Source: Vibrio vulnificus NBRC 15645 = ATCC 27562 (GTDB lineage: Bacteria; Pseudomonadota; Gammaproteobacteria; Enterobacterales; Vibrionaceae). From it: a stretch of 64,000 nucleotides of DNA. The stretch lies in NCBI RefSeq assembly GCF_002224265.1, contig NZ_CP012882.1, forward strand, positions 930,001 to 994,000, read 5' to 3'. The notes beneath the pieces are model-generated. The model was not told where the DNA came from. It ran no database searches and was given only the letters and a program-made list of their open reading frames with translations. Position numbers and translations under genes: made by a program. Positions 26,834-37,027 of this stretch are shown here, in pieces (positions within the stretch are counted from its first letter, which is position 1; every line of letters starts with the position of its first letter).

Positions 26834-27913
26834 ATGAGAAAATTGCCCTTATACACAGCGATTGCCCTTTTGCTATCTGGTTGTGGTAGTTCAAATGAAA
26901 GTGACCAGCAAAACGTGGCTCAAGCAACCCCTGTTAGTGTGGTCACTGCAAAGGCACACCTCCACAGCCCAACTAGCTATTACGTCGGCCGAATGCAAGC
27001 GATTGAGTCCGCCAATTTGACGCCAAGAACCACAGGTTACTTACTCAAGAAAAACTTTGAAGATGGGGCTTTAGTCGAGAAAGGTGACGTTCTATTTGAG
27101 ATCGACCCGACCTCATACCAAGCCGCTTTGGATGCCGCTAAGGCTTCTATGAGCGAGGCGAAAGCTGCGCTAGCACTTACAGAGCTGAACCATCAACGTA
27201 ATGCAAATATGTTGAAAACCGGTGGCGTATCTCAAGCGCAGTTTGATTTAAGCTCAGCGGAACTCGCACAAGCGAAACACCGCGTTGAATCAGCGCAAGC
27301 TAACCTAGTTGTTCAGCAAGATAACCTAGAACAAACCCAAGTAAGAGCGCCGTACAGTGGCAAATTGGGTAAGAGCCTGTTCTCTATCGGCGATATGGTT
27401 GGACCTAACTTTGGACCACTTACCGACTTGGTGCAAATCCATCCGATTGAAGCGAGTTTCTCACTCAAGCAAACCGACGTCGCTGTACGTGATTTTTCGC
27501 GCCCAGACTCAACACTGGTTTCACTAGAAATTGCTGGTGAAGTTGTTGACAGCGAAGGCGTTCTTTCATTTGTTGACAACAAGATTGATCCACAAAGTGG
27601 CACGATAGATCTCGCGGCAACATTCAACAACGAGCAAGGCTTGCTGACAGCGAATCAGTATGTACGGGTTGGCCTAGCGCCGACTCAAGCGCTTACTGGT
27701 GTAAAAATTCCGCATGCGGCAATTCACCAAGATTACAAGGCGCAATACGTCCTGACGATTGAAGATGGGATTGCGGTTCGTCGAGATGTGGAAGTGTCAG
27801 ACCGCATTGGTCAAAACGTCTTTATTACACAAGGTTTGGCCGTGGAAGAGCCAATCATTATCGGTGGTCTACAGCGCATTAGGGAAGGTGCTCAAGTAGT
27901 GGTAGCGGAGTAG
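26834..27913 (+). CDS. RND efflux periplasmic adaptor (membrane fusion protein), lipoprotein
   Basis: 359 residues. The lipobox LLLSGC places the lipid-anchored Cys near residue 17. It then shows the HlyD/AcrA order: beta-barrel, lipoyl ([18 protein letters not shown]), a helical hairpin with Ala/Gln-rich helices, lipoyl half ([12 protein letters not shown]), and C-terminal membrane-proximal domain. It bridges the pump and the outer-membrane duct. The pump gene starts 4 bases after its stop. Confidence 0.93.
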   Translation: MRKLPLYTAIALLLSGCGSSNESDQQNVAQATPVSVVTAKAHLHSPTSYYVGRMQAIESANLTPRTTGYLLKKNFEDGALVEKGDVLFEIDPTSYQAALDAAKASMSEAKAALALTELNHQRNANMLKTGGVSQAQFDLSSAELAQAKHRVESAQANLVVQQDNLEQTQVRAPYSGKLGKSLFSIGDMVGPNFGPLTDLVQIHPIEASFSLKQTDVAVRDFSRPDSTLVSLEIAGEVVDSEGVLSFVDNKIDPQSGTIDLAATFNNEQGLLTANQYVRVGLAPTQALTGVKIPHAAIHQDYKAQYVLTIEDGIAVRRDVEVSDRIGQNVFITQGLAVEEPIIIGGLQRIREGAQVVVAE

Positions 27914-27917
27914 GTCC

Positions 27918-30900
27918 ATGCTAAGTCAATTTTTCATCAATCGACCAAAATTTGCGTTTGTTATTTCGATCTTCCTGACCTTGATCGGCCTGATTGCGAT
28001 TAAAACCATGCCTGTGGCTGAGTACCCTAGTGTGACGCCTCCGCAGGTTCGTGTGATCGCCGTTTTACCTGGAGCGAGCGCAGAAACAGTGAAAGAGGTG
28101 ATTGGTAACCCGATCGAAGAAGAGGTCAACGGCGTGGATGGCATGGTGTACATGCAGTCGCGTTCAACCAACGATGGCCGTTACTTCCTCAATATCACGT
28201 TTGATAACAGCGTTGATTCTGACATGGCGATGGTCAACGTTTCAAACCGTGTCGCGGTAGCGGAAAACATGCTGCCGTTCGAAGTGCGTGCCCGTGGTAT
28301 TCGTATCCGAAAAGCGACGCCTGACGATCTGCTTGCGGTAGCGTTCTATTCTGAAACCCAGTCAATGTCTGAGCTTGAGCTTAACTCTTGGGTGGAATCC
28401 AACTTCATGGAGCGTATTGCGCGTATTCCAGGGCTGGCGACCAGTGACCTAATTGGCGCGACGTATGGCATGCGTGTGTGGCTTGATATGGATCGTATGG
28501 CAGCTCTAGGTGTCAGCACAGTAGAAGTGAAGAACGCGATTCGCGAGCAAAACGCGGTTGTCCCTGCTGGTCGTATTGGTCAAGGTCCAAGCCGTGAAAA
28601 TGCCGCACTTCAGTTTAACTTGATCACACAAGGGCGTTTAACCAGTGCTCAAGATTTTGAGCAAGTGATTGTCAAAACATTGGCTAATGGTAACCATATT
28701 CACCTTGCGGATGTGGCCGATATCGAAATTGGCAGTCAGTTCTACGATGCGTACGCTAACTATAATGGTCAAGAAGCGGCGCTAGTGATGATGCAAGCTA
28801 ACCCAGATGCAAACGCATTGGAAACGGGTGAAGCCGTAAAAGCGGTGCTGAAAGACATTGAATCTATTTTGCCAGCCGGCATGTCGTATGCAATCCCTTA
28901 CGATACAACGCTTGCGGTAGAGGCATCGATTAAGAGTATCGTAGAAACGCTGCTAGTTGCGGTTCTGCTGGTTATCGCGGTGACCTACTTATTCTTGGGT
29001 AATGTTCGTGCAACGTTAGCGCCTGTTGTGGCCATTCCTGTCTCTTTGATTGGTACCTTTGCCTTCATGCAAATGGGCGGCTTTAGCATCAACACAGTCA
29101 CGCTATTTGGCTTGATTCTCGCGATTGGTATTGTGGTAGACAATGCGATCTTAGTGGTAGAAAACGTCGAACGAATTCTCGAAGAACAGCCACAGTGGTC
29201 AAGCAAGGAAGCGACCATTCAAGCGATGAAAGAGGTTACGGGGCCTATCATCGCGTCGACGCTGGTGATGCTGGCGGTGTTTATTCCGGTTGCGATGCTG
29301 CCGGGTATTGCCGGTTTGATGTTCGCTCAGTTCTCAATCACGATTTGTATCGCGCTGGTGTTGTCTGCGATTAACGCACTCACCCTGTCGCCAGCTCTGT
29401 GTGCCATGGTGATGAAGCGCAACAGCCAGCCGGCGAAATGGTTTGTCGCGTTTAACCGCGTGTTTGATCGCGTGACCAACGCTTATGGTAAAGCCGTAGC
29501 ACTGATGGTGCGTAAGAGCTTGGTGTTGGGTACGGCTTTCATTGTGGCGATTGGTGCTATGGTCGCGATGAACGCTAAGCTACCAACTGCATTTGTCCCT
29601 GCTGAAGATAAAGGGGTATTGGCACTGGCGATGTTCTTGCCGGACAACGCGTCTAAAGAGCGTACTCATGCGCTGATCCGTAAAGCGGAAGCGATTTTGA
29701 ATAACGATCCCGCGATCGAAGATTATGCAGGTGCGATTGGTTTTAACGCCGTAACCGGCAGTGTGGCGTCAAACTCGGCGACCATGTTCATCAACTTAAA
29801 GCACTGGGATGAGCGTCTTGAGCTTGAGGGTGACCATACTCAGGCAGCGGTTGCACAGCGTTTGAATCGTCAACTGCATGGTATAGATAAGGCAATGACG
29901 TTTACCATGGGTATGCCAGCGATTCCGGGCGTAGGTGCAGGTGATTCACTTGAATTCATGCTGCAAGATACGGGCGGTCGCAGTGCACAAGAACTGGCTC
30001 AGATGACTTACGCTATGGTCGCAGCGGCGAACCAAGCACCAGAGATTACCCGTGCGATGACAACTTATCGTGCCAATGTGCCTCACTATCACGTAGACAT
30101 TGACCGCGAAAAAGCGCGTCAAATGGGCGTAACGCTCGGCGCAATCAATGATGCGATGGCCACGCACCTTGCGTCTTCTTACGTCAATGATTTCGCACTC
30201 AATGGTCGTAGCTACCGCGTGTTCGTTCAGGCAAAAGGTGAGCAGCGTAACGATCTGGATGATGTTCTTCGTATTCATGTGCCCTCAAATAGCGGAAAGC
30301 AGGTTCCATTGTCAACGGTAGCGACGATTTCACCGACACTTGAGCCAGACTTGGTGACCAGCTACAACATGCTACCAGCGGCGCGTATTCAGCTAAACGC
30401 CGCGCCAGGATACTCTTCGGGTCAAGCAATTGAAGCGATGGAACGCATTGCAGGCGATGTGCTTGAGTCGGGTTACACGTTTGAATGGACCAATATGGCA
30501 TTCCAAGAGAAACAAGCGGGCGGTACAGCACAAATTGCCATGATTCTCGCTTTGGTGTTCATCTACCTGTTCTTAGTGGCGCAGTATGAATCTTGGGCAC
30601 TGCCAGCAGCAATCATCATTGTTGCGCCAACAGCGGCGGTCGGCACATACGCTGCACTACTAATGGGTGGTCAAGCGCTGTCGATTTACGGACAAATTGG
30701 TTTGATTCTGTTGGTATCGCTAGCGGCGAAAAACGCCATTTTGATGGTCGAGTTCTCCAAAATTAAGCGTGAAGAACAAGGCCTGTCGATTGAAGAGGCA
30801 GCGATCCAAGGTGGTAAAATGCGCTTTAGAGCGGTGAACATGACGTCGTGGTCGTTTATTCTGGGTATTTTACCGCTTGCGTTTGCACAAGGTGCGGGTG

Positions 30901-31028
30901 CGACCGCGCAAAACACCACAGGCCTTGCCTTGTTGGGCGGTATGTTGATGGTACTGGCGGTGGGCTCGATTATGACCCCGGGTTTCTACGCCGTGTTCCA
31001 AAAACTGCGTGAAAAAGTAAAAGCGTAA
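27918..31028 (+). CDS. RND-type multidrug efflux pump, HAE1 family
   Basis: Proton-driven drug/proton antiporter of the inner membrane. 1036 residues, the HAE1 length. It starts with the family signature [14 protein letters not shown] and has 12 membrane helices and two large periplasmic loops. The proton-relay Asp pair analogue is in [16 protein letters not shown] (TM4), and the Lys is in [15 protein letters not shown] (TM10). Vibrio encodes about a dozen such pumps (Vme/Vex); I do not assign which. A strong terminator follows. Confidence 0.95.
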   Translation: MLSQFFINRPKFAFVISIFLTLIGLIAIKTMPVAEYPSVTPPQVRVIAVLPGASAETVKEVIGNPIEEEVNGVDGMVYMQSRSTNDGRYFLNITFDNSVDSDMAMVNVSNRVAVAENMLPFEVRARGIRIRKATPDDLLAVAFYSETQSMSELELNSWVESNFMERIARIPGLATSDLIGATYGMRVWLDMDRMAALGVSTVEVKNAIREQNAVVPAGRIGQGPSRENAALQFNLITQGRLTSAQDFEQVIVKTLANGNHIHLADVADIEIGSQFYDAYANYNGQEAALVMMQANPDANALETGEAVKAVLKDIESILPAGMSYAIPYDTTLAVEASIKSIVETLLVAVLLVIAVTYLFLGNVRATLAPVVAIPVSLIGTFAFMQMGGFSINTVTLFGLILAIGIVVDNAILVVENVERILEEQPQWSSKEATIQAMKEVTGPIIASTLVMLAVFIPVAMLPGIAGLMFAQFSITICIALVLSAINALTLSPALCAMVMKRNSQPAKWFVAFNRVFDRVTNAYGKAVALMVRKSLVLGTAFIVAIGAMVAMNAKLPTAFVPAEDKGVLALAMFLPDNASKERTHALIRKAEAILNNDPAIEDYAGAIGFNAVTGSVASNSATMFINLKHWDERLELEGDHTQAAVAQRLNRQLHGIDKAMTFTMGMPAIPGVGAGDSLEFMLQDTGGRSAQELAQMTYAMVAAANQAPEITRAMTTYRANVPHYHVDIDREKARQMGVTLGAINDAMATHLASSYVNDFALNGRSYRVFVQAKGEQRNDLDDVLRIHVPSNSGKQVPLSTVATISPTLEPDLVTSYNMLPAARIQLNAAPGYSSGQAIEAMERIAGDVLESGYTFEWTNMAFQEKQAGGTAQIAMILALVFIYLFLVAQYESWALPAAIIIVAPTAAVGTYAALLMGGQALSIYGQIGLILLVSLAAKNAILMVEFSKIKREEQGLSIEEAAIQGGKMRFRAVNMTSWSFILGILPLAFAQGAGATAQNTTGLALLGGMLMVLAVGSIMTPGFYAVFQKLREKVKA

Positions 31029-31049
31029 CAAATAGCAATATTAAGGTGT

Positions 31050-31080
31050 AAAACGGAGCTCAACTGAGCTCCGTTTTTTT
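31050..31080 (+). terminator. Intrinsic terminator after the RND operon
   Basis: Stem AAAACGGAGCTCA / TGAGCTCCGTTTT (13 bp) with a T run continuing to 31080. The 200 bases after it show nothing else before the minus-strand terminator at 31284. Confidence 0.92.
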
Positions 31081-31283
31081 GTGCGTGATATTTCGTTGTC
31101 ATTGCGGTTGGAACGTAAAGCCGATGGCTCGGTGAGGGGAGTAGACGTCGGGAAGATGGCAAAAAGTTGCTTTATTGCTTGAGTAACTAGATAGGGTGAC
31201 AGAATCAATGGAAGGTCAAACAACAAGGTTTTTTTGACTAGGCAGGGGGGCGTTGAAAGGAAGAAGAAGCTTATAGAAGATGC

Positions 31284-31306
31284 AAAAAAAGGTGCGTCCG
31301 TGCACC
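31284..31306 (-). terminator. Minus-strand terminator of the M20 amidohydrolase gene
   Basis: GGTGC / GCACC stem (31291-31306), read on the minus strand, is followed by a run of seven T (A run 31284-31290 on the plus strand). It lies 25 bases after the amidohydrolase stop. Confidence 0.65.
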
Positions 31307-31330
31307 CTACATTTTATTAGTGAGGTAACA

Positions 31331-32653
31331 CTATTTTTCCATGATCTTAAGGATGATGTCTGACGCCACTTTGGTTCCTTTACCGATCGCGTCAAGGTCG
31401 ACTTGGTAGTCAGGGTTGTGGTTCATAAACGGGAAATGCTGACCATTCTTATGTGCTCGCTCAACCAGCTTAGGCTCTGCTGAACCAACGGCTAGGTAAG
31501 ACACTTTTACCCCTGGAATATGGTCAACTAAAGTTGTTGCGTCATCCGATGCTGGTGCTTGGAACTGAGGCACGACTTTGTTGACATAATCAGCGTCACG
31601 CAGCTCTTTCTGAATCAGACTCGTCAGTTCTGGATCGTTAACCATGGCCGCAGCGAAGCCTTTGTAGGTGATCGTCGGCAGGTCTTCTTCCGTCACGCCG
31701 TTTGAGCGAGCGATGTTGTTAACGATGTTGGTGATGGACTCGTGCATCTGCTTGCGAACTTCGTTGTCTGAAAAGTGAAGCTTGAGCTTTAGTGTTGCTT
31801 CTTCAGGAATCACGTTGTTGTCGACGCCCGCTTGCACTGAACCAACGGTTAATACCGAAACATCCGTTGGATCTATGTGACGTGAAACCACGGTTTGCAG
31901 TTGAACAATCGCTTGTCCAGCCATGAGCACTGGATCTTTTGCTAAATGCGGAGAAGAACCATGGCCACCAACACCGTGGAAAGTGACGTCAATATGATCA
32001 GAGCCGGTACTTACCCGACCTGGTGAGGCCAGTACCGTACCCGTTGCAAATGGGAAGGTATGCATCGCGATGAAGTAATCTGGCTCAGGTACGCCATGAG
32101 TGGTGTACATGCCATCTTGCACCATAGACTGTGCGCCTTCAATCGGCTCCTCTGCAGGCTGAGCAACCAATACCAGCGTGCCTTGCCACTCAGATTTCAT
32201 TTCGGCCATCACTTTGGCTAAACCGATCAGCCAGGTGGTGTGTGCGTCATGACCACACATGTGCGAGACGTACGTTTCCTCTCCGTCTAGGTTGGTGACT
32301 TTAACGTTGCTGGCATAAGGCAGTCCGGTTTCTTCTTTGACCGCGTTGGCATCCATATCGGCGCGGAACATTACAACCGGGCCTGGCCCATTTTCTAAGA
32401 TTCCCACCACGCCCGTTTTACCAATGCCTGTCTTTACCTCAAAGCCGAGTTTGGTCAGTTCATCGGCTACCACTCCCGCAGTGCGGTATTCCATGAACCC
32501 TAGCCCTGGGTTAGCATGCAGGTCTTTGTAAATTTCTTGCAGACGCTCGGTTTTGCTATCGACAAACTGGGTCATTTCAATAGATGAGGCATTAACTGTT
32601 GTCGCGAGTGCCATTGTAACGGCAAGCACTGAAGCTTTTCGAAGAATTTTCAT
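31331..32653 (-). CDS. Exported M20-family amidohydrolase / metallopeptidase
   Basis: 440 residues from ATG 32653 (AAGGTGA 9 bases upstream). A signal peptide (KASVLAVTMALATTVNASS) sends it to the periplasm. M20D metal-site motifs are present in order: HANPGLGF, FRADMDANAV, HMCGHDAHTT (the metal ligands Cys and His in CGHD/H) and AQPAEEP. The family includes hippurate and N-acyl-amino-acid hydrolases, most of which are cytoplasmic. It is divergent from an adjacent LysR-type regulator that probably controls it. Confidence 0.85.
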   Translation of the reverse strand: MKILRKASVLAVTMALATTVNASSIEMTQFVDSKTERLQEIYKDLHANPGLGFMEYRTAGVVADELTKLGFEVKTGIGKTGVVGILENGPGPVVMFRADMDANAVKEETGLPYASNVKVTNLDGEETYVSHMCGHDAHTTWLIGLAKVMAEMKSEWQGTLVLVAQPAEEPIEGAQSMVQDGMYTTHGVPEPDYFIAMHTFPFATGTVLASPGRVSTGSDHIDVTFHGVGGHGSSPHLAKDPVLMAGQAIVQLQTVVSRHIDPTDVSVLTVGSVQAGVDNNVIPEEATLKLKLHFSDNEVRKQMHESITNIVNNIARSNGVTEEDLPTITYKGFAAAMVNDPELTSLIQKELRDADYVNKVVPQFQAPASDDATTLVDHIPGVKVSYLAVGSAEPKLVERAHKNGQHFPFMNHNPDYQVDLDAIGKGTKVASDIILKIMEK

Positions 32654-32783
32654 TGTCTTATTCACCTTATTTAAGTGTTGTTTGATAGGTTTTGTTATCT
32701 TTCGTGTTGATATTAAGATGGATTGAGAAATCAAAGAAATGCATAATGATAGGGAAGTGCGTACATTTTTGCTGGGGGCGACG

Positions 32784-33674
32784 ATGTTTACTCTTGAACA
32801 AATCCATTGTTTTAATCAGGTCTTCGTGACGAACTCTTACAGTCAGGCTGGCAAAGTGTTGGGTAAGACACGTACAACGGTTAGAGAGCAGATCGTGGCG
32901 TTAGAAGATTCTACTGGGCTAGCTTTGTTTGAACTTGAAGGTAAGCGATTAACGCCGACCAAAGCCGCAAAAGCCATTTATGAGCGCACAGTGCTTTTGG
33001 GCAAGCATGCTAGAGATTTGCAGGAAACGCTTCTGTCACTGCATGATTCGACATTAACGGAGCTGGTTATTTGCCATGACCCTTTGGTGCCTATGAACTT
33101 GCTTACTCGCCTCCATGCCGCCATATCGAGTCAATTTCCGCACCTAAATGTCCAGTTTCTTGATCGTGTGCGAGAAAACGCGTTTGTTGAGGTAAAACAA
33201 GCAAGGGCGCAAATCGCTTTGATGGCGAGTGAAAACCTGATAGCGACATCCCACGAGTTGGATGTCATCAATCTAGGAACGATGCGATTTTCAGCTTACC
33301 TATCAAAACAGCACCCATTGGCGCAGGCGAAGTCTGTTAGCCTCAATGATCTGCGCTTGGTAAAACAATATATGACAGAGAGCGCTGCAAATGGGGGGTT
33401 GGGGGCTTATCCCATGTCGGTAAACAAGCAAATTGTTACCGATACCAACCTGTTATTAGAAATGGCCGCACAAGATGGCTGGACCATTATTCCGGAATGG
33501 TTGGCAAAATCTCACGCGTCACAAAAAGGACTCATTAAACTTAAGCTTGAAGAAGTTCTCCAGTCACAATCACATAATGTGTGTGCGTTTTTTCCTAATC
33601 ATTATCGCAGTAATGAGCAGTTACGCGAGATTGCCAATATTGTAGGTCAAGTCGGCAAAAACAACCTGAGTTAA
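32784..33674 (+). CDS. LysR-type transcriptional regulator, copy A
   Basis: 296 residues from ATG 32784, placed after a GGGGG tract; the frame extends to 32739 but the family begins at FTLEQIHCF. The winged helix is SYSQAGKVLGKTRTTVREQIVALED, followed by an effector-binding domain. It resembles the minus-strand regulator at 37028-37918 along its whole length, including the unusual R-x-x-x-REQ-V/I recognition helix. It is divergent from the M20 gene and followed by a terminator. Confidence 0.85.
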   Translation: MFTLEQIHCFNQVFVTNSYSQAGKVLGKTRTTVREQIVALEDSTGLALFELEGKRLTPTKAAKAIYERTVLLGKHARDLQETLLSLHDSTLTELVICHDPLVPMNLLTRLHAAISSQFPHLNVQFLDRVRENAFVEVKQARAQIALMASENLIATSHELDVINLGTMRFSAYLSKQHPLAQAKSVSLNDLRLVKQYMTESAANGGLGAYPMSVNKQIVTDTNLLLEMAAQDGWTIIPEWLAKSHASQKGLIKLKLEEVLQSQSHNVCAFFPNHYRSNEQLREIANIVGQVGKNNLS

Positions 33675-33677
33675 AAT

Positions 33678-33708
33678 AACGCTCCATCGTGTTTGATGGA
33701 GCGTTTTG
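33678..33708. terminator. Intrinsic terminator between LysR copy A and the porin gene
   Basis: 11-bp stem AACGCTCCATC / GATGGAGCGTT followed by TTGT. It ends the LysR gene and, with A-rich sequence on the other side (33673-33676), may also serve the convergent porin gene. Confidence 0.85.
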
Positions 33709-33715
33709 TCGATGA

Positions 33716-34936
33716 TTAAAAGCGAATATTGGTGCGAAGACCTGCCAACCACGCTTTATCTTGTGTATTGAGCGCTGAAGTGACGTATTGAACATCAGCG
33801 GTTACTGTTAACCAAGGTACTGGCTCATAAGCATAATAAGCCTCAAACCCTTGTTCATTGCGCAGTTTGTAAGGAGTAGGTAATGCATTGATGCTGTCTT
33901 GTAGATCGTCAGACAAATCGTAGTAGTAATAACCTAAGCCCCAAGTATCCATCGGGCGATCGAAGAACAGTGCTTTACCGCCGAGTCCGCCTGCGAAGGT
34001 CGCGTTAAAGACATTCGGGTTGCCATCAGCCAGTGAACCGCGCAGGTGCAAGCCCCAAGATTCCGCCGGATTACCCTCTCGCTCAACTAAATTGTGCGAT
34101 AGTTGGAAACGTGCGTTGTATTTATATTGTGCAGTCGCCTCGAAGTTTAAATCTGGTGTCAGTGAGCTAAAGTCTGCGCCTTTCTCAGTGCTGTAAGCAT
34201 AGTTAACTGACAGCAGAGTTTGACGGTCAAACAGCTTGGTAAAGTGCACAAAGCCTAAGCTAGCACTGACGCCATCATCAAACAGACCTTTAGCATTCAA
34301 GTTTTCGGTGTAGCGATCTCTTGGGTCGAACACCATCGCGTTCCAAAGGGTGTTGCCAACTCTGTGATTCGCAATGACCCCGACAAACGAAGGCGGTACT
34401 ACGCCACTTGGTGGCGCAGTAAACGCCAAGTTCATAAAGCCATGACGTGTGCCACCACCATAGAAACTGGCTGGGCGCATCATCTCAATCGCATCAAACT
34501 TACCGACCATAAGTTGGGTCGAAGGGCTAATCTGATGGCTGTAACTGAAACTCGTTACCATCACTGAATCATCATGGGCGAACAGTGTTGAATTTGGGCT
34601 GGAAATCTGTACAAGACCAAACTCATTCGCCTTACCACTGCTGGCAACCACTTGCGTGTTGAGCTTGCCCTCTTGCCAAAGACCAAGTGCCTCAAAATCA
34701 AACTGGGTAAATAGATCAAAACGGTGAGAGGTGTTTGAGCGGTCGTTTGGTGTCGAATTAAGCGGTGTTTGATAGACGTTAGTGTACTCCGCGTTCACGA
34801 TGATTCCGGAGTCGGCAAGATCGGTTCTTACACCGCTCCAATCTTGACTGAGTGTGTTGTCAAAGGTCGAATTAGCGACAGCGTTATAGTTGGCAAATAT
34901 CGCTGTTAGCGCGAAAGCGATCGGTGAGCGTTTCAT
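33716..34936 (-). CDS. OprB-like carbohydrate-selective porin
   Basis: 406 residues from ATG 34936 (signal peptide SPIAFALTAIFANYNAVANS). The mature part opens with TLSQDWSGVRTDLADSGI, the OprB signature (W-x-G-x-R-x-x-L-x-x-x-G), and ends in a terminal Phe (LAGLRTNIRF) as outer-membrane barrels do. OprB porins admit sugars in Pseudomonas. The substrate here is unknown. It follows a small cytoplasmic gene by 56 bases. Confidence 0.82.
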   Translation of the reverse strand: MKRSPIAFALTAIFANYNAVANSTFDNTLSQDWSGVRTDLADSGIIVNAEYTNVYQTPLNSTPNDRSNTSHRFDLFTQFDFEALGLWQEGKLNTQVVASSGKANEFGLVQISSPNSTLFAHDDSVMVTSFSYSHQISPSTQLMVGKFDAIEMMRPASFYGGGTRHGFMNLAFTAPPSGVVPPSFVGVIANHRVGNTLWNAMVFDPRDRYTENLNAKGLFDDGVSASLGFVHFTKLFDRQTLLSVNYAYSTEKGADFSSLTPDLNFEATAQYKYNARFQLSHNLVEREGNPAESWGLHLRGSLADGNPNVFNATFAGGLGGKALFFDRPMDTWGLGYYYYDLSDDLQDSINALPTPYKLRNEQGFEAYYAYEPVPWLTVTADVQYVTSALNTQDKAWLAGLRTNIRF

Positions 34937-34992
34937 AAAAGTTCTCTGTGGTTGCGGTATGGGTTTACGTGCTTTAAGCCGTTTCTGGCCTT

Positions 34993-35511
34993 TCAAGGTT
35001 GCAGTTGAACAAATTGCAAGCGATGCTGACATGCAAACTGTGCGCGATAGGCGTCAATTGCTTCACTGAGGTTGAGCAGACCTTTTCGGTATGCGGTTGC
35101 AATGTGGAGGCCATTGCCTTCGGTGAGTTGGGTTGGCTGAGAGACCATTTGTCGGTTCTTAAGGTAAGAAAACAGCAGATGCATTTTCTCTTCATCTTGG
35201 CAAGATAGAGGTTCTTCATGGTTAAGCAGATAAGTCGCAATTTTACGAGCTTGCTCAAGTAGTAGATTGAACTGGCCATAGCGCTCAAGGTTGACTACAA
35301 CGGATAAGCGTTCAACCAATTCAAGCGCTTGTTGAATGTGTCTGACTTCGACTCGCTGCTGTTCAAGCGTATCTGAGATCAACTGCTCGACAAGTTCGAT
35401 AATACGGTGTTTCTCTTTTGGGAAAATTTTCACTGTGTTGTCCCTAACATGAGCAATAATTTCCTGAAATAGTGTGACAAAATCTGTCAGTTCAGGGTGT
35501 TTTATGATCAT
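34993..35511 (-). CDS. Uncharacterised helical protein upstream of the porin
   Basis: 172 residues from ATG 35511; the Shine-Dalgarno is weak and the frame extends further up to 35601 without a better site. It is entirely helical, with no signal peptide or membrane span. It is probably co-transcribed with the OprB-like porin. No family recognised. Confidence 0.5.
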   Translation of the reverse strand: MIIKHPELTDFVTLFQEIIAHVRDNTVKIFPKEKHRIIELVEQLISDTLEQQRVEVRHIQQALELVERLSVVVNLERYGQFNLLLEQARKIATYLLNHEEPLSCQDEEKMHLLFSYLKNRQMVSQPTQLTEGNGLHIATAYRKGLLNLSEAIDAYRAQFACQHRLQFVQLQP

Positions 35512-35760
35512 GGTTTTTGTATTGCCTGTTGGATTAATAATGCTTGCCGGAGTTGTGCGAGAACAATGATGCTCAACGCTCGGACAGTAAGGTGTAAACA
35601 TGGTTTAGCTCGGTCTGGCTCAACTCTCTTTCAAAAATGGCTGGGCTCACACAGTGGTGAATCAGCCGAGAAAATGCAATTGGTGCTGATAGCACAACAA
35701 TAAAAACGACTAAAATGGCGACATGGGCATGGAGCATATCTGAACGTGCCTTATGGTGGA

Positions 35761-35827
35761 GAAAGAGCGTGGCCCCAAAATAAGAGCAGCGTGTTGTATA
35801 GTGTTCTTATTAGAGCCACTCTCTTTT
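35761..35827. terminator. Hairpin at the end of the second outer-membrane gene
   Basis: GAAAGAGcGTGGC (35761-35773) pairs with GCCACtCTCTTTT (35815-35827) with one mismatch, around a loop with a further partial helix (ATAAGA / TCTTAT). It lies 9 bases beyond the stop of the minus-strand gene at 35836. The 250 bases to its left, up to the start of the helical protein gene, hold nothing I can call. Confidence 0.6.
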
Positions 35828-35835
35828 GCCTCTAA

Positions 35836-36639
35836 CTAGAAGAACCACTTCATGCCGATTTCGACACGTAGCTCAGGGTCGTTATCAATCGCAGTACCGT
35901 CTGGTAGTACTACATCAGCTGAGCCGTATTCAAAACGCGTCATTAACCATTGAGTACGATCCGAGCGAGTGGGTGCGCTAATAAAGAAGCTCATCTTGCT
36001 TGATTCCATCGATACCACATCGCCTTCGGCTTTGAAGTACTCTGGAGAGAACTGAATGAAGCTGCCCGAATCACCAATCTCTTTGGTCAGGAACATGTTT
36101 AACATGTAACCATCAGCACTTTGACCAAAAACTTTACCTGTTGTGTAAGCAACGTTAGGGAACACTTTGGCACCAAAGGTGTAGGCAGGGTTAATAAGAC
36201 CGATCACACCCGCTGAAAACAGAGTCGTATCTTTTAAACCAGAATCTTTAGCCGTACCTGCTTCGCCGTTTTGGTGGATCAAATCTGTTGAGAAGCCGAC
36301 ACGTGGCATTAGGTGGTTGTCTAGCGCGTGAACTTGGAAGTACTGCGCGCGACCTTTCTGGTAGTCGGTGCCCAGTTTATGCTTTCCATCAATTTTCGCG
36401 TTGTCGTTGCCAAATGTGCCTTCGGCAAAGCCAGCAAATTGAATATCGTCTGACCATGCGCCCGTCATCATTCCCGACATGCGAACGTCGGCATTGGAAT
36501 CTAGGAAGACAGCCGCTTGGGTATAAACGCGTGTTAAGTCAGAAGGGTTAATTACTTCACTCTGTTGCTCTTGTTCCGAAGCAATGGCAGTGCCGGAAAA
36601 TGCTAAGAGTAACGCAGTGCTAAGCGTTGCTTTTTTCAT
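35836..36639 (-). CDS. Predicted outer-membrane beta-barrel protein
   Basis: 267 residues from ATG 36639 (AAGGTGA upstream). Signal peptide (KKATLSTALLLAFSGTAIAS), alternating amphipathic strands, terminal Phe-Phe (MKWFF). No close family recognised. It sits between the OprB-like porin and the second LysR regulator and is transcribed with neither on one clear operon, having its own 5' region of about 380 bases. Confidence 0.7.
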   Translation of the reverse strand: MKKATLSTALLLAFSGTAIASEQEQQSEVINPSDLTRVYTQAAVFLDSNADVRMSGMMTGAWSDDIQFAGFAEGTFGNDNAKIDGKHKLGTDYQKGRAQYFQVHALDNHLMPRVGFSTDLIHQNGEAGTAKDSGLKDTTLFSAGVIGLINPAYTFGAKVFPNVAYTTGKVFGQSADGYMLNMFLTKEIGDSGSFIQFSPEYFKAEGDVVSMESSKMSFFISAPTRSDRTQWLMTRFEYGSADVVLPDGTAIDNDPELRVEIGMKWFF

Positions 36640-36995
36640 GATTTCACCTTGTATCAAGACTGGTCAAACATCCCTTCTGTGAGTAGAGGTGCGTCCCTGC
36701 ATAGCTTTTTATTGGTTTTTGGAGATAGTACGAACTGAATAAAGTAACGATTGAACATCGCTTTACCTTACGTCGATCAGTGGTACTGAAACCATGGGTA
36801 TTTAACCAAGACGACATGTCTTTAGCTTGGCATTTTAGGTCACTAGGTTAGCCAGCTAGGACAATGGGTAAATTGTTGATGCAGGTCATCCTTTCTGATG
36901 GCGGCAGTTTGCAATGCAGGCAAAGATATTAAGCAAAGTTGAGAAATGCTGGTGAAGAATGCGACTAAAAGAGAGATAGGAGGTTGTTGTGGTAT
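36640..36995. other. Gene-free stretch upstream of the outer-membrane gene
   Basis: About 355 bases, probably carrying the promoter of the minus-strand barrel gene. It contains GAGGTGCGTCC (36686-36696), which by chance or otherwise equals part of the IS110 subterminal repeat. No frame is convincing. Confidence 0.4.
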
Positions 36996-37020
36996 GAAAA
37001 AGCCGGCTGAGTAGGCCGGC
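36996..37020 (-). terminator. Minus-strand terminator of LysR copy B
   Basis: GCCGGC / GCCGGC stem (37002-37020), read on the minus strand, then TTTTT. It is 8 bases after the regulator stop. Confidence 0.82.
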
Positions 37021-37027
37021 AGTTGAT

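Noticed and set aside
36686..36696. GAGGTGCGTCC, equal to part of the IS110 subterminal repeat, and GGTGCGTCC at 31291-31299
   Set aside because: No transposase, second repeat or guide-like region nearby; the second copy is explained as part of a terminator. Probably chance.
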